64,000 nt of DNA from Pseudoduganella namucuonensis (GTDB lineage Bacteria > Pseudomonadota > Gammaproteobacteria > Burkholderiales > Burkholderiaceae_D): positions 1-64,000 of the forward strand of contig NZ_FPBO01000006.1 of the NCBI RefSeq assembly GCF_900116645.1. The letters run 5' to 3'. Both the position numbers and the translations under genes were made by a program. Below are positions 24,470-34,502 of this stretch, piece after piece. The notes beneath the pieces are model-generated. The model saw only the letters and a list, made by a program, of their open reading frames with translations, made no database searches and was not told the DNA's origin. The first letter of the stretch is position 1; each line of letters begins with the position of its first letter.

Positions 24470-24499
24470 AAAAAAAGCCTACGTCGTGAAAACGTAGGC
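24470..24499 (-). terminator. Rho-independent terminator of tRNA-Val
   Basis: An exact 8-base stem, ACGTAGGC (24492-24499) with GCCTACGT (24477-24484), around a seven-base loop. On the leftward strand it is followed by seven T residues (24476-24470). It ends the tRNA-Val transcript. Confidence 0.8.
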
Positions 24500-24521
24500 C
24501 TTTGATTTTAAAGCGAATTCT

Positions 24522-24596
24522 TGGTGGGAAGTGCAAGTTTCGAACTTGCGACCCCTGCAGTGTGAATGCAGTGCTCTACCCCTGAGCTAACCTCCC
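24522..24596 (-). tRNA. tRNA-Val (CAC)
   Basis: A 75-base tRNA including an encoded CCA. The acceptor stem GGGAGGT pairs with ACTTCCC. The anticodon arm CTGCA-TTCACAC-TGCAG gives anticodon CAC, reading GUG valine codons. The T arm (TTCGAAA loop) is regular. It borders the chromosomal side of the conjugative element and its 3' end faces the element, as expected for an ICE integration target. Confidence 0.9.
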
Positions 24597-24652
24597 GAAG
24601 TGCACGCATTATAGCGTACGATTTGCGTTTGTAAAAGGGTCAAACGCGACTT

Positions 24653-25372
24653 TTACGCGGCGGCCGCCAAGGGCGCCAGCGAAGCGCGCCAGATGCAGCT
24701 GCCCTTGACCGCCTTGTCCAGCCCCGACAGCGTTTCCTCGTGCGCGGCCAGCTCCTCGTCCGAGGCGCGCACCACGATCACCTCGGCCAGCGCGATCTGC
24801 TCCAGCGCCACGCCCCCCTCGGACACCTCCTCCTCCACGTCCATGCCCAGGCTGTTCTGCCCGCGCGTCATGGCCAGGTAGACATCGGCCAGCAATTCCG
24901 CGTCCAGCAGCGCGCCGTGCAGCTTGCGGTGGGCGTTGGAGATGCCGAAGAAGTCGCACAGCGCGTCCAGCGAGTTGCGCTTGCCCGGACGCATTTCCTT
25001 CGCGTTCACCAGCGTGTCGATCACGCCGCTCACGTGGTCGTCGAACGGGGGCAGCTTGGCCAGCCGGAACTCGTGGTTCAGGAAGCCCATGTCGAACGGC
25101 GCGTTATGGATGATCAGCTCGGCGCCCTGGATGTATTCACGGAACTGCTGGGCGATCTCGGCGAATTTCGGCTTGTCGCGCAGGAATTCGGTGGTCAGGC
25201 CGTGGACGTTCAACGCGCCCTCTTCCGAATCGCGCTCCGGGTTGATGTAGACGTGGAAATTGTTGCCGGTCAGCGCGCGGTTGAACAGTTCGACGCAGCC
25301 GATTTCAATGATGCGATTGCCCAGCTTGGGGTTGATGCCGGTGGTTTCGGTATCGAGTACGATTTGACGCAT
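24653..25372 (-). CDS. dnaQ: DNA polymerase III epsilon subunit (3'-5' exonuclease)
   Basis: A 239-residue DEDDh proofreading exonuclease. ExoI is IVLDTETTGINP (residues 4-15, Asp and Glu metal ligands), ExoII is IIHNAPFDMGFLNHEF, and ExoIII has the HRKLHGALLDAELLADVYL block with the general-base histidine. The length is normal for epsilon. The C-terminal segment that contacts the polymerase follows. It is transcribed leftward, downstream of rnhA, the usual neighbour pair. Confidence 0.95.
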   Translation of the reverse strand: MRQIVLDTETTGINPKLGNRIIEIGCVELFNRALTGNNFHVYINPERDSEEGALNVHGLTTEFLRDKPKFAEIAQQFREYIQGAELIIHNAPFDMGFLNHEFRLAKLPPFDDHVSGVIDTLVNAKEMRPGKRNSLDALCDFFGISNAHRKLHGALLDAELLADVYLAMTRGQNSLGMDVEEEVSEGGVALEQIALAEVIVVRASDEELAAHEETLSGLDKAVKGSCIWRASLAPLAAAA

Positions 25373-25445
25373 GGATGTATTGGGTACGTGGAGTTGCGGG
25401 AAACTTGGCGAGCCGCGCAGTATAGCAAAGCGCGGCGTGGCGACC

Positions 25446-25886
25446 TTATTTGCGGCGCACGGAGTCGACGCCGCGGTTGGCCAGCACGTCGGCCCGCTCG
25501 TTGCCCGGATGGCCGTTGTGGCCGCGCACCCAACGCCAGTCCACCTTGTGCACCGATTGCGCCAGGTCCAGCGCCTGCCACAGGTCGGCGTTTTTCACCG
25601 GTTCCTTGCTGGACGTGGTCCAGCCGCGCTTTTTCCAGCCATGTATCCACTCGCTGATGCCCTTCTGCACGTACTGGCTGTCGGTGTGCAGCACCACGTC
25701 GCAGGGGCGCTTGAGCGCGTTCAGCGATTCGATCACCGCCTGCAACTCCATGCGGTTGTTGGTGGTGTTGTGCTCGCCGCCGAAGATTTCCTTCTCCGCC
25801 TCGCCCGCCACCAGCAGCGCGCCCCAGCCGCCGGTGCCGGGATTGCCCTTGCATGCGCCGTCGGTAAAAATCTCAACCTTATCCAT
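25446..25886 (-). CDS. rnhA: Ribonuclease HI
   Basis: A 146-residue RNase HI that removes RNA from RNA-DNA hybrids. The catalytic residues are visible: D in [14 protein letters not shown] (D10), E in [14 protein letters not shown] in LHTDSQYV and the late histidine/aspartate in [18 protein letters not shown]. Full length for the family. Its start overlaps the end of the upstream methyltransferase gene by eight bases, and dnaQ follows. Confidence 0.95.
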   Translation of the reverse strand: MDKVEIFTDGACKGNPGTGGWGALLVAGEAEKEIFGGEHNTTNNRMELQAVIESLNALKRPCDVVLHTDSQYVQKGISEWIHGWKKRGWTTSSKEPVKNADLWQALDLAQSVHKVDWRWVRGHNGHPGNERADVLANRGVDSVRRK

Positions 25887-26679
25887 CCTGCCGTTCCTGC
25901 TTTCTGTTGGTGCTGCTTGTTCTGTTGGTCACCGGCACCGCCACCGGGGCCTTCGCCGATTTCTTCCATGCCGGCCCGATCAGCCGCATGCCCTTCACGC
26001 GCTTGATCGCCTGCACCATGTACACGGCGCCCAGATAGGGCCACCAGCGCGGGCCGGCGCGGTCCATGAAGACGTAGCGCTGCAGCCATTGCTCGGTGCG
26101 GCACGCGGGCGCGTAGCAGCCGAAATGGCTGTGCGTCGCGCCCATATTCAGCAATTTTAACCAGTCTTTCATACGGGGCATAGAAATGAATTCGCCGGCC
26201 GGCGGCAGAAAGTGCGATCCCGTGACCCGTCCCGTCAGGTGGCTCAGGCCCCACAGACTGCGCGGATTGAAGCCGCAGATGATGACCTGGCCCTCGGGGA
26301 TCAGCACCCGCTCCACCTCGCGCAGCACCTGGTGCGGCTCGGCGGCGAACTCCAGCACGTGCGGCAGCACCACCAGGTCCAGGCTTTGCGAGGCGAACGG
26401 CAGCTCGGCGTAGTCGAAGGTGACGGCCACCTGGCGCGCGGCGGCCGTGTTGCCGGCGCGCGGCCGCGGCCGGGTGTCTGCCAGCCATTTGCTGGGCATG
26501 CGGTTGGCGGCCAGCGCGTCGATCTGCGGCATGCCGATCTGCACCGCGTTGTAGCCGAAGATGTCGGCGGTGAGCGCGTCGAGCAGGGACTGTTCCCAGG
26601 CGCGGACATAGACGCCAGCGGGCGTTTGCAGCCAGCTGTCCAGCGCTATAATGGATTTTTCGGATGCAGCGTTATCCAT
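25879..26679 (-). CDS. Class I SAM-dependent methyltransferase (YafS-like)
   Basis: A 266-residue methyltransferase-type protein. The family motif I is weak; [41 protein letters not shown] (about residues 97-137) is the clear methyltransferase block. The tail is long, polar and basic. The position beside rnhA and opposite gloB matches the yafS locus of many proteobacteria. Substrate unknown. It is divergent from gloB, with 20 bases between the two starts. Confidence 0.75.
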   Translation of the reverse strand: MDNAASEKSIIALDSWLQTPAGVYVRAWEQSLLDALTADIFGYNAVQIGMPQIDALAANRMPSKWLADTRPRPRAGNTAAARQVAVTFDYAELPFASQSLDLVVLPHVLEFAAEPHQVLREVERVLIPEGQVIICGFNPRSLWGLSHLTGRVTGSHFLPPAGEFISMPRMKDWLKLLNMGATHSHFGCYAPACRTEQWLQRYVFMDRAGPRWWPYLGAVYMVQAIKRVKGMRLIGPAWKKSAKAPVAVPVTNRTSSTNRKQERQDG

Positions 26680-26699
26680 GCCACTTCTTCCCCGACCCC

Positions 26700-27509
26700 A
26701 TGACTCCTACCGCCCCACGCCCGCTCAGTGTCCTCACGGTGCCCGCTTTCAATGATAATTACCTGTGGCTGATACATGACGGCGTCCACGCCGCCGCCGT
26801 CGATCCGGGCGACGCCGGCCCCATCCTGGCGGCGCTGCGCGAACACGGCCTGCTGCTCACCGCCATTTTACTCACCCACCACCATGCCGACCACATAGGC
26901 GGCGTACCCACATTATTGCAGCATTACGCGGTCCCCGTCTTCGGGCCGCGCCATGACGGAATCGCCGCCGTCACCAGGCCGCTGTCCGAGGGCGACACGG
27001 TCGACGTGCCCGGCCTGGCGCTGCGCCTGTCCGTGCTGGACGTGCCGGGCCACACGCGCGGCCACATAGCCTATGTGCGCGACGGCGACGCCGAAGGCGG
27101 GGAACCGTGGCTGTTCTGCGGCGACACGCTGTTCGCCGGCGGCTGCGGCCGCCTGTTCGAGGGCACGCCGGCGCAGATGGTCGATTCGCTCGACAAGCTG
27201 GCGGCCCTGCCCCCGGCCACCAAGGTCTTTTGCGCGCACGAATACACCCTGTCCAACCTGCGCTTCGCCAGCGCGGTGGAACCGGGCAACGAGGCGCTGC
27301 GGGCCCGCGTGGAGGCGGACTCGGCCAAACGGGCCAGGGGCGCGCCCACCGTCCCCAGCACGATAGGCGTGGAACGCGACACCAATCCCTTCCTGCGTTA
27401 CGCTGAGCCTGCGATCGCGGCGCAGCTGACGGCGGCGGGCAAGCTGGAGGGCGGCGAGGCGCCTGTGGCCGTGTTCGCGGCTTTGCGGCAGTGGAAAAAC
27501 TCTTTCTGA
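26700..27509 (+). CDS. gloB: Hydroxyacylglutathione hydrolase (glyoxalase II)
   Basis: A 269-residue metallo-beta-lactamase-fold hydrolase that frees D-lactate and glutathione from S-lactoylglutathione. The metal motif [10 protein letters not shown] (about 60-69), the bridging aspartate in [17 protein letters not shown] and the late histidine of [14 protein letters not shown] are present. The C-terminal glutathione-binding region (RYAEP) follows. ATG at 26700 was preferred to an in-frame ATG 36 bases upstream, because the earlier one would overlap the divergent gene. Confidence 0.93.
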   Translation: MTPTAPRPLSVLTVPAFNDNYLWLIHDGVHAAAVDPGDAGPILAALREHGLLLTAILLTHHHADHIGGVPTLLQHYAVPVFGPRHDGIAAVTRPLSEGDTVDVPGLALRLSVLDVPGHTRGHIAYVRDGDAEGGEPWLFCGDTLFAGGCGRLFEGTPAQMVDSLDKLAALPPATKVFCAHEYTLSNLRFASAVEPGNEALRARVEADSAKRARGAPTVPSTIGVERDTNPFLRYAEPAIAAQLTAAGKLEGGEAPVAVFAALRQWKNSF

Positions 27510-27517
27510 GGGCCAAT

Positions 27518-28177
27518 ATGAAACTGGTGCGGTTTTATTTCGATCCGGTCAGCCCCTATTCCTGGCTGGCCAGCAAGGACATCCGCTGCATCGAGGCCAC
27601 CAACGGCGTGGTCGAATGCGTGCCGGTGCTGTTCGCGGGGCTGCTGAAGGCGCACGGCCAGAAAGGGCCGGTCGAGGTCCCGGTCAAACGTGTCAACACC
27701 TTCCGCGACGTGATGCGGCTGGCGGCGGAGATGGGGTTGCGCTTCACCGGGCCGCCCGGGCACCCCTTCAACCCGCTGATGGCATTGCGCATGAGCATGG
27801 CCATCACGGACCTGGCGGAGCGGCGGCGCTTCACGGTGGAGATGCTGGCGGCGTGCTGGGAGCGGGGGCTGGACGTGTCGTCGTCCGAGGTGCTGATCGT
27901 GCTGGCCAACGAGTGCGGGCTGGACGGCGAGGCGCTGGCGCAGGCGGCGGTGACGCCGGAAATCAAGCAGGCGCTGACGGCCACCACGGCGCACGCGGTC
28001 GAGGCCGGGATGTTCGGCGTGCCGACCTTCGAGTTCGAGGGGGATTACTTCTGGGGCGCGGACCGCATCGACTCCCTGCTGTGGCGCATGGCGGGGAACC
28101 GCATCGACGAGGCCGCGTTGCGGGAATTCCTGGACCGCCCCGCGCTGGCGCAGCGCAGGGCGGAACAGCTGGGTTGA
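27518..28177 (+). CDS. 2-hydroxychromene-2-carboxylate isomerase / DsbA-family GST
   Basis: A 219-residue thioredoxin-fold protein of the kappa GST/HCCA isomerase group. It begins VRFYFDPVSPYSWLAS with the active-site serine environment of the family. The core AGMFGVPTFEFEGDYFWGADRIDSLLW is typical. Such enzymes isomerise aromatic degradation intermediates or act as glutathione transferases; the substrate here is unknown. It is eight bases downstream of gloB and may share its transcript. Confidence 0.82.
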   Translation: MKLVRFYFDPVSPYSWLASKDIRCIEATNGVVECVPVLFAGLLKAHGQKGPVEVPVKRVNTFRDVMRLAAEMGLRFTGPPGHPFNPLMALRMSMAITDLAERRRFTVEMLAACWERGLDVSSSEVLIVLANECGLDGEALAQAAVTPEIKQALTATTAHAVEAGMFGVPTFEFEGDYFWGADRIDSLLWRMAGNRIDEAALREFLDRPALAQRRAEQLG

Positions 28178-28184
28178 GGCGTTC

Positions 28185-29783
28185 CTAGATCTCTTCGTAC
28201 AGCGGCAGGGTCAGGAACTCGGCGAAGGCGCTCGAGGTCGACATTTCCTCGAAGATCTCGGCGGCGCGCTCGTAGTTCGGGCTCTCGCCGTCCGGCGCGG
28301 TGGCCTTCACTTTCGGCAGTTCCTCGTCGATCATCTTGCGCACGATCTCGGCGGTCACCTTGGTGCCGTCGTCCAGCACGCCTTTTTCCGAACGGATCCA
28401 CTGCCACACCTGCGAACGGCTGATCTCGGCGGTGGCCGCGTCCTCCATCAGGTTGTGGATGGGCACGCAACCGTTGCCGCCCAGCCAGCTGCCCAGGTAG
28501 TGGATGCCGACGTTGATGTTGTAGCGCAGGCCGGCCTCCGTGATCGGGGTCTCGGGCTGGAAGTTCAGCAGGTCGGCGGCGGTCACCTCGACGTCGGGGC
28601 GCTGCTTGTTGATCTGGTTGGGCGCGTCGCCCAGCACCTTCTTGAACTCGCCCATGGCCAGTTCCACCAGGCCCGGGTGCGCGACCCAGCCGCCGTCGTA
28701 GCCGTCGGTCGCGTCGCGCGCCTTGTCGTTGCGCACGCCGCCCATGGCGATCTCGTTCTTTTCCGGATCGTTCTTGATCGGGATCAGCGCGGCCATGCCG
28801 CCGATCGCCGGCGCGTTGCGCTTGTGGCAGGTCTTCAGCAGCAGCAGCGCGTAGGAACGCATGAACGGGGCCGTCATCGTCACCTTGGCGCGGTCGGCCA
28901 GGCAGAAGTCCTTGTCCAGCTTGAACTTCTTGATGCAGGAGAAGATGTAGTCCCAACGGCCGGCGTTCAGGCCCGAGCTGTGCTCGCGCAGCTCGTACAG
29001 GATCTCGTCCATTTCGAAGGCGGCGACAATGGTTTCGATCAGCACGGTGGCCTTGATGGTGCCTTGCGGGATGCCCAGCTCGTCCTGGGCCATCACGAAG
29101 ATCTCGTTCCACAGGCGCGCCTCCAGGTGCGATTCCATCTTCGGCAGGTAGAAGTACGGGCCGGCGCCGCGCGCCAGTTGCTCCTTGGCGTTGTGCACCA
29201 TGAACAGGGCGAAGTCGAAGATGCCGCCGGAGATGCGCTTGCCGTCCACCAGCACGTGCTTCTCGTCCAGGTGCCAGCCGCGCGGACGCACGACCAGGGT
29301 CGCGGTCTTGTCGTTCAGCTTGTAGGACTTGCCGTTCTGTTCCAGCGAGATGGTCTTGCGCACGGCGTCCATCATGTTGATCTGGCCGGTGATCTGGTTG
29401 TCCCAGTTCGGGGTGTTGGAATCCTCGAAGTCGGTCATGTAGCTGTCGGCGCCCGAGTTCAGGGCGTTGATGACCATCTTGCGTTCGACCGGACCGGTGA
29501 TTTCCACGCGGCGGCATTCCAGCGCCTTGGGGATCGGGGCGATGGTCCAGTCGCCGGCGCGGATGTGCGCGGTTTCCTTGAGGAAGTCCGGACGCTCGCC
29601 CTCATCCATGCGCTTGGCGCGCACCACGCGCGCGGCCAGCAGTTCCTGGCGGCGCGGCTCGAATGCGCGCGTCAGCTTGGCCACCAGGGCCAGGGCTTCG
29701 GGCGTCAGCACGCTCTCGTAGCCTGGCTTGATGGCGCCCGTTATTTCCATGCCTGCTGGCAAAGTGATGGTGGCTTGCGTCAT
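28185..29783 (-). CDS. aceB: Malate synthase A
   Basis: A 532-residue malate synthase A that condenses glyoxylate with acetyl-CoA in the glyoxylate shunt. The segments [63 protein letters not shown] and [11 protein letters not shown] are characteristic. The length is that of class A enzymes (about 530). Isocitrate lyase is not adjacent. A LysR regulator lies divergently 152 bases away and may control it, but that is only positional. Confidence 0.95.
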   Translation of the reverse strand: MTQATITLPAGMEITGAIKPGYESVLTPEALALVAKLTRAFEPRRQELLAARVVRAKRMDEGERPDFLKETAHIRAGDWTIAPIPKALECRRVEITGPVERKMVINALNSGADSYMTDFEDSNTPNWDNQITGQINMMDAVRKTISLEQNGKSYKLNDKTATLVVRPRGWHLDEKHVLVDGKRISGGIFDFALFMVHNAKEQLARGAGPYFYLPKMESHLEARLWNEIFVMAQDELGIPQGTIKATVLIETIVAAFEMDEILYELREHSSGLNAGRWDYIFSCIKKFKLDKDFCLADRAKVTMTAPFMRSYALLLLKTCHKRNAPAIGGMAALIPIKNDPEKNEIAMGGVRNDKARDATDGYDGGWVAHPGLVELAMGEFKKVLGDAPNQINKQRPDVEVTAADLLNFQPETPITEAGLRYNINVGIHYLGSWLGGNGCVPIHNLMEDAATAEISRSQVWQWIRSEKGVLDDGTKVTAEIVRKMIDEELPKVKATAPDGESPNYERAAEIFEEMSTSSAFAEFLTLPLYEEI

Positions 29784-29860
29784 GTTATCTCCGTTCTGCG
29801 GTAAGGGGGGAATCCTCAGTATAGGCGCTTAGCGCCCACATCGTTTTTGCAGTATATTCA

Positions 29861-29886
29861 CTAATTAGTTATGGAAACAAGACTAA
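29861..29886. promoter_or_regulatory. Possible LysR-type operator between aceB and the LysR gene
   Basis: The 152-base divergent region contains CTAATTAG (29861-29868) and a TTAGT-N12-ACTAA dyad (29865-29886). LysR regulators bind short dyads in such divergent regions. The repeat is short and the assignment is weak. Confidence 0.3.
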
Positions 29887-29935
29887 AAATCACTTCATCC
29901 ATGCGTTTTTTGCACAAATAAGGAAACTCCTCGGC

Positions 29936-30841
29936 ATGGGACAGTTCAGACAGATCTCCACTTTCGTCGAGGTGGTGGCCAAGGGCAGCCTCTCCGCCGC
30001 GGCCCGCGCGGAAGGCATAGCGCCCGCCGTTATTGGGCGCAGGCTCGACGCGCTGGAGCAGCGGCTGGGGGTCAAGCTGCTGCAGCGCACCACCCGCAAA
30101 CTGGCCTTGACCAACGAGGGCGCGGCCTTCCTGGAGGACTGCCAGCGCATCCTCAACGACCTGGAGGACGCCGAATCGGCCGTGGCCGAACGCAGCGCGC
30201 GCGCAACAGGCCACCTGCTGGTGTCGGCGCCGGCCGGTTTCGGACGCCAGCACGTGGCGCCGCTACTGCCCTCCTTCCTGGCCGAGAACCGCGACGTGCG
30301 CGCCACGCTGAACCTGAATGACCGCATGGTGGACCTGATCGGCGAGGGCGTGGACGTGGCGATCCGCATCGCCACGCTGTCCGATTCCAGCCTGGTGGGC
30401 GTGAAACTGGCCGACAATCAACGGGTGCTGGTGGCGACGCCGGCCTACCTGAAGCGCCACGGCACGCCGCGCACGCTGGACGACCTGGCCAAGCACAACT
30501 GCCTGGCCATCAGCAGCGACGGCAGCCAGCGCGGCTGGACCTTCCGCCACGAGGGCAAGATCGTCACGCTCAAGGTCGGCGGCAACATGGGCTGCAACGA
30601 CGGCGCGGTGCTGCACGACTGGGTGCTGGCGGGCAAGGGCCTGGCGTGGCGCTCGATGTGGGAGGTGGGCGGCGACATCGAGGCGGGACGGCTGCACACG
30701 GTGCTGGACGAACACGCGGCGCCGGGCAACGACATCTACGCGGTGTTTGCGCAGCGCAATCACCTGCCGCTGAGGATCAGGGCCTTCGTGGACTTTTTGC
30801 GCAGGAGCTACGCGCAGGCGGGCTATTGGCGCAAGGCGTAG
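29936..30841 (+). CDS. LysR-family transcriptional regulator
   Basis: A 301-residue LysR protein. The N-terminal winged helix (MGQFRQISTFVEVVAKGSLSAAARAEG, then LEQRLGVKLLQRTTRKLALTNEGA) is complete and is followed by a periplasmic-binding-like effector domain. The inducer is unknown. It is encoded opposite aceB. The nearby palindrome is the natural binding site candidate. Confidence 0.88.
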   Translation: MGQFRQISTFVEVVAKGSLSAAARAEGIAPAVIGRRLDALEQRLGVKLLQRTTRKLALTNEGAAFLEDCQRILNDLEDAESAVAERSARATGHLLVSAPAGFGRQHVAPLLPSFLAENRDVRATLNLNDRMVDLIGEGVDVAIRIATLSDSSLVGVKLADNQRVLVATPAYLKRHGTPRTLDDLAKHNCLAISSDGSQRGWTFRHEGKIVTLKVGGNMGCNDGAVLHDWVLAGKGLAWRSMWEVGGDIEAGRLHTVLDEHAAPGNDIYAVFAQRNHLPLRIRAFVDFLRRSYAQAGYWRKA

Positions 30842-30900
30842 GGCGAAGCAAGCGCAGCTCGGTCCGCCGGATGCGCGCCCTACGGCAAAAGGTACGGGCG

Positions 30901-30931
30901 AAAAAAAATCCTCGGAAACCGAGGATTTTCT
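30901..30931. terminator. Bidirectional terminator between LysR and cspA genes
   Basis: ATCCTCGG, a three-base AAA loop and CCGAGGAT form a perfect 8-base stem with A residues on the left and T residues on the right. It can end both the rightward LysR and the leftward cold-shock transcripts. Confidence 0.75.
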
Positions 30932-30952
30932 TATCTCGTAAGATTCAGCGTA

Positions 30953-31156
30953 TTACAGAGGCTGAATGTTCGAAGCTTGCTTGCCTTTAGGGCCGGCGGT
31001 AACTTCGAAAGAAACGCGTTGGTTCTCTTGCAGCGACTTGAAGCCAGCGGTTTGGATCGCCGAGAAGTGAGCGAACAGATCTTCGCCGCCTTCGTCAGGG
31101 GTGATGAAGCCAAAACCCTTCGAGTCATTGAACCATTTTACGATACCAGTTGCCAT
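30953..31156 (-). CDS. cspA: Cold-shock protein CspA family
   Basis: A 67-residue single cold-shock domain protein that binds single-stranded RNA and DNA. RNP1 KGFGFITP and RNP2-like [10 protein letters not shown] are present. The sequence [17 protein letters not shown] is characteristic of the family. A gene-free region of about 280 bases lies upstream, consistent with a long structured 5' leader as in cspA, but I did not identify a cold-box. Confidence 0.93.
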   Translation of the reverse strand: MATGIVKWFNDSKGFGFITPDEGGEDLFAHFSAIQTAGFKSLQENQRVSFEVTAGPKGKQASNIQPL

Positions 31157-31434
31157 TACAATTCCTATTTCAGTTAAGTTGGGCTTGCGCCCGTGATATC
31201 GTTTGAAGCAAGTAAGAAATGACAGACAAACTGCACTACTCTTGAATCTAACGATCCCGCATTATACCGAATAAAACGAGAAAAGATCGTCTTCACGAAA
31301 ATAAATGCAAAGATGTGACTCAGTGAAAGCAGCCCATCTCCCGAGCACAAATTCGCGCGGCATGTGTGTCACTATAGACAAGATTTACAGGAAGCGGTTG
31401 AGGAATATCAAAAGTGCGCGGGTGCGCAAGCCCA

Positions 31435-31797
31435 TTAGAGGTCGAATTCGGGGGCTTTGGGGTCGCGCGCGGCCCAGTCCAGGTACTGCGCAATCCGCGC
31501 CGCCAGCGCCGGCCATTCCGGCGCGTCCGCGGGCCGTTTCCCCAATAACGGCCGCAGTTCCTGCTCCAGACGGCGGGCCTCGGCGCCCAGCACTTTGAAG
31601 CCGAAAGTGCCCGCCGAACCGGCTATGCCGTGCAGCAATGCATGCAGTTTTTCAAGCGAGTCAAGGTCCGCGTCTTCGTTGCGGCAATGCGACACGGCGG
31701 TGGAAATCGCCTCCATCGCGCCCGGCACGGTGGCGCCATACCGCTCGCCGAGCGCGTCCAGGCGCGCCCTGAAATCCGGATCCACCAGGGTCGCCAT
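31435..31797 (-). CDS. Hpt-domain phosphotransfer protein
   Basis: A 120-residue protein that is essentially one histidine-phosphotransfer domain. The phosphoacceptor motif is ALLHGIAGSAGTFGFKVLG, with the histidine in HGIAGSAG. No kinase or response regulator is adjacent. It starts 11 bases after upp and is probably co-transcribed with it; a functional link to pyrimidine salvage is not obvious. It could feed one of the response regulators elsewhere in the genome. Confidence 0.8.
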   Translation of the reverse strand: MATLVDPDFRARLDALGERYGATVPGAMEAISTAVSHCRNEDADLDSLEKLHALLHGIAGSAGTFGFKVLGAEARRLEQELRPLLGKRPADAPEWPALAARIAQYLDWAARDPKAPEFDL

Positions 31798-31808
31798 GGC
31801 CGTGGTCC

Positions 31809-32459
31809 CTATTTGGTGCCGAAGATGCGGTCGCCGGCGTCGCCCAGGCCGGGAACGATATAGGCGTGGTCGTTCAGGTGCGAATCCAGCGAGGCGCAAT
31901 AGATCTTCACGCCCGGATGCGCGTTCTGGAACACCGTGATGCCCTCCGGCGCGGCCACCAGGGCCAGGAAAATGATCTGCTCGTCGGTGACGCCGCGCTT
32001 CTTCAGCACGTCCACCGCGTGCACCGCCGAATTGCCGGTCGCCACCATCGGATCGCACAGGATGAAGGTCCGTTCCACCAGGTCCGGCAGGCGCACCAGG
32101 TATTCCACCGGCTGGTGGGTCTCGGGGTCGCGGAACACGCCGATGTGGCCGACACGCGCCGACGGCACCAGGTCCATCAGGCCGTCGCTCATGCCGATGC
32201 CCGCGCGCAGGATGGGCACGATGGCCAGCTTGCGGCCGGCGATGACGGGCGCCTCGATGGTCATCAGCGGCGTTTCGATCTGGCGCGTGGTCAGCGGCAG
32301 GTCGCGCGTGATCTCGTAGCCCATCAGCAGCGTGATTTCCTTGAGCAGGTCGCGGAAGGTGCGCGTGGAGGTGGCCTTGTCGCGCATGTGGCTGAGCTTG
32401 TGCTGGATCAGCGGGTGGTCGGTGATGAAGAGATTGGGGAAGCGCGGGTCTTGTTTCAT
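31809..32459 (-). CDS. upp: Uracil phosphoribosyltransferase
   Basis: A 216-residue UPRT that converts uracil and PRPP to UMP. The PRPP loop is [18 protein letters not shown] and the uracil-binding region is [20 protein letters not shown]-terminal [28 protein letters not shown] is typical. Full length. The leftward unit continues into an Hpt gene. Confidence 0.95.
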   Translation of the reverse strand: MKQDPRFPNLFITDHPLIQHKLSHMRDKATSTRTFRDLLKEITLLMGYEITRDLPLTTRQIETPLMTIEAPVIAGRKLAIVPILRAGIGMSDGLMDLVPSARVGHIGVFRDPETHQPVEYLVRLPDLVERTFILCDPMVATGNSAVHAVDVLKKRGVTDEQIIFLALVAAPEGITVFQNAHPGVKIYCASLDSHLNDHAYIVPGLGDAGDRIFGTK

Positions 32460-32536
32460 GTTTGGTCACTCACTCTGATCGGTTATACCCGGCATTATCC
32501 CAGTCCAGGGCGGGCTGTGGAATGGCCCGGCCCAAA

Positions 32537-34222
32537 TTATTGTGGCAGCGCCCGCTCCAGGATCGCGCCGCAGTCCACGCCCGCCGGCAAGCGGCCGTAG
32601 GCGCCGCCCGGTTCGCGCGCCAGCCGCGTCGCGACGAAGGCGCCGCTGACGAATGCCGGCGCGTGGCGCAGCAGCAGGCCGGCCTGCACCGCCAGCACGA
32701 TGCGCTCGGCCAGCAGGCGCGCGCCGTACTCGTCCCGGGTCCCCTGCCGCAGGTCGGCCAGCAGCGCGGCCGTGTAGCGGGCGTGGGCCGCGTCGCCGCC
32801 GGCCAGCGCCAGTTCGGCGCCCAGCGCCTCGGCCGCCGCCGGGCTCTTCGCGAACGCGCGCAACAGGTCCAGGCACATCACGTTGCCCGAGCCCTCCCAG
32901 ATCGAATTGACGGGGAATTCCCGGTACAGCCTGGCCAGCGGGCTCTCCTCCACATAGCCGCTGCCGCCTATCACCTCCATCGCCTCGGCGCCGAAGCCGG
33001 GGCCGCGCTTGCACACCCAGTACTTGCCCGCCGGTGTGAGGATGCGCGCCAGCATGGCCTGGGCCGGATCGGCGATCTCGTCGAAGCAACGCGCCAGCCG
33101 CAACGACAGCGCGGTGGCCGCCTCCGATTCCAGCGCCAGATCGGCCAGCACGTTGCGCATCAGCGGGTGCTCGGACAGCTTACGGCCGAACGCCTCGCGC
33201 TGGCGCGCGTGATGCAGCGCGTGCGTCAGCGCCGCGCGCATCGCGCCGGCGCTGCCCAGCACGCAGTCCAGCCGCGTGTGGCCGCCCATTTCCAGAATGG
33301 TCGGAATGCCCCGCCCCCGCTCGCCCAGCAGCCAGCCGTAGGCGCCGGTGAACTCGACCTCGGAGGACGCGTTGGAGCGGTTGCCCAGCTTGTCCTTCAG
33401 GCGCTGCACGCGGATCTGGTTGCGCGCCCCGTCCGGCAGGATGCGCGGCACCAGGAAGCAGCTCGGGCCCGTCCCGCCGTCGTCGCCGGTCTGCGCCAGC
33501 ACCAGGTGGGCGTCGCTTTGCGGCGCCGAGAAGAACCATTTGTGGCCGACCAGGCGGTACACGTCCTCGCCCTCCTCCCCGAACAGCGCGCGGGCCTCGG
33601 ACGGCGGCACGGGCGCGGCCCGCGTGGTGTTGGCGCGCACGTCGGAGCCGCCCTGCTTTTCCGTCATGCCCATGCCCACCAGCGCGCCGCGCTTTTGCGC
33701 CACCGGCAGCGGGCGCGGATCGTATTCGCGCGACAGGATTTTGGGCAGCCAGCGCGCGGCCAGGCGCGGGGCGTGGCGCAGCGCCGCCACGGCGGCGTAG
33801 GTCATCGTCACCGGGCACTGGGAACCGTTCTCCACCTGGCCGAACAGCAGGTATTTGGCGGCGCGCGCCACCTGCGCGCCCGGCGCGCCGTCCCACGCGG
33901 ACGAATGCGCGCCGTTCTCTATCAGCAGCCGCATCAGTTCGTGCCAGGCGGGATGGAATTCGATCTCGTCCACGCGGCGCCCGCCGCGGTCGAAATTGCG
34001 CAGGCGCGGCCCGTGCTCGTTGGCCAGGCGCGCCAGCTCCAGCACCCCTGCCCCGCCCAGTTGCGCCCCCAGCGCGGAGAGTTCGGCCGCCGCCGCCCCG
34101 CCGCCCTCGCGTTCCAGCGCCGCCATCAGCGCGGGGTCGCACAGGAAAAGGTTGACGTTTTCGAAAGGCGCGGGCTGGTTTGTGACTTCGTGCGTGTCGA
34201 ACGCTGGCATGGACGTTTGCAT
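32537..34222 (-). CDS. Acyl-CoA dehydrogenase, AidB-like
   Basis: A 561-residue flavoprotein. The central KWFFSAPQSDAHLVLAQT and FLVPRILPDGARNQIRVQRLKDKLGNRSNASSEVEF blocks and the C-terminal EVIGGSGYVEESPLARLYREFPVNSIWEGSGNVMCLDLL block match the isovaleryl-CoA dehydrogenase/AidB branch. The N-terminal extension (about 150 residues) is as in AidB. AidB protects DNA against alkylation in E. coli; whether this one does is unknown. Substrate not known. Confidence 0.88.
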   Translation of the reverse strand: MQTSMPAFDTHEVTNQPAPFENVNLFLCDPALMAALEREGGGAAAAELSALGAQLGGAGVLELARLANEHGPRLRNFDRGGRRVDEIEFHPAWHELMRLLIENGAHSSAWDGAPGAQVARAAKYLLFGQVENGSQCPVTMTYAAVAALRHAPRLAARWLPKILSREYDPRPLPVAQKRGALVGMGMTEKQGGSDVRANTTRAAPVPPSEARALFGEEGEDVYRLVGHKWFFSAPQSDAHLVLAQTGDDGGTGPSCFLVPRILPDGARNQIRVQRLKDKLGNRSNASSEVEFTGAYGWLLGERGRGIPTILEMGGHTRLDCVLGSAGAMRAALTHALHHARQREAFGRKLSEHPLMRNVLADLALESEAATALSLRLARCFDEIADPAQAMLARILTPAGKYWVCKRGPGFGAEAMEVIGGSGYVEESPLARLYREFPVNSIWEGSGNVMCLDLLRAFAKSPAAAEALGAELALAGGDAAHARYTAALLADLRQGTRDEYGARLLAERIVLAVQAGLLLRHAPAFVSGAFVATRLAREPGGAYGRLPAGVDCGAILERALPQ

Positions 34223-34502
34223 GGCGATGCTCCTGGTTGCGCTGGGTGCAGCCCAGCCCCGGGTTAAGAAAATTGCAAGCAGATGCTTTACTAATAAAAA
34301 ACGTGGCGACTACGCCGAAAATAGCTGCACAATTCAGTGGCAAGCTTAACCATCTGCTACTCTATGGAGAGCGATTTTCACGCCAGTGCGCGCATTTTTC
34401 TCTAAAGACACAGTTTTGTTGTCTTTTTTCATGTTTTTAGAGCGCCATCAGTGATACATTTCGTTCTGGTTTTGCAACAATCATTGAAATAAGACCGTTA
34501 CG

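Noticed and set aside
24067..24521. Direct repeat of the tRNA-Val 3' end as an att site
   Set aside because: I scanned the island and ICE region by eye and found no second copy.
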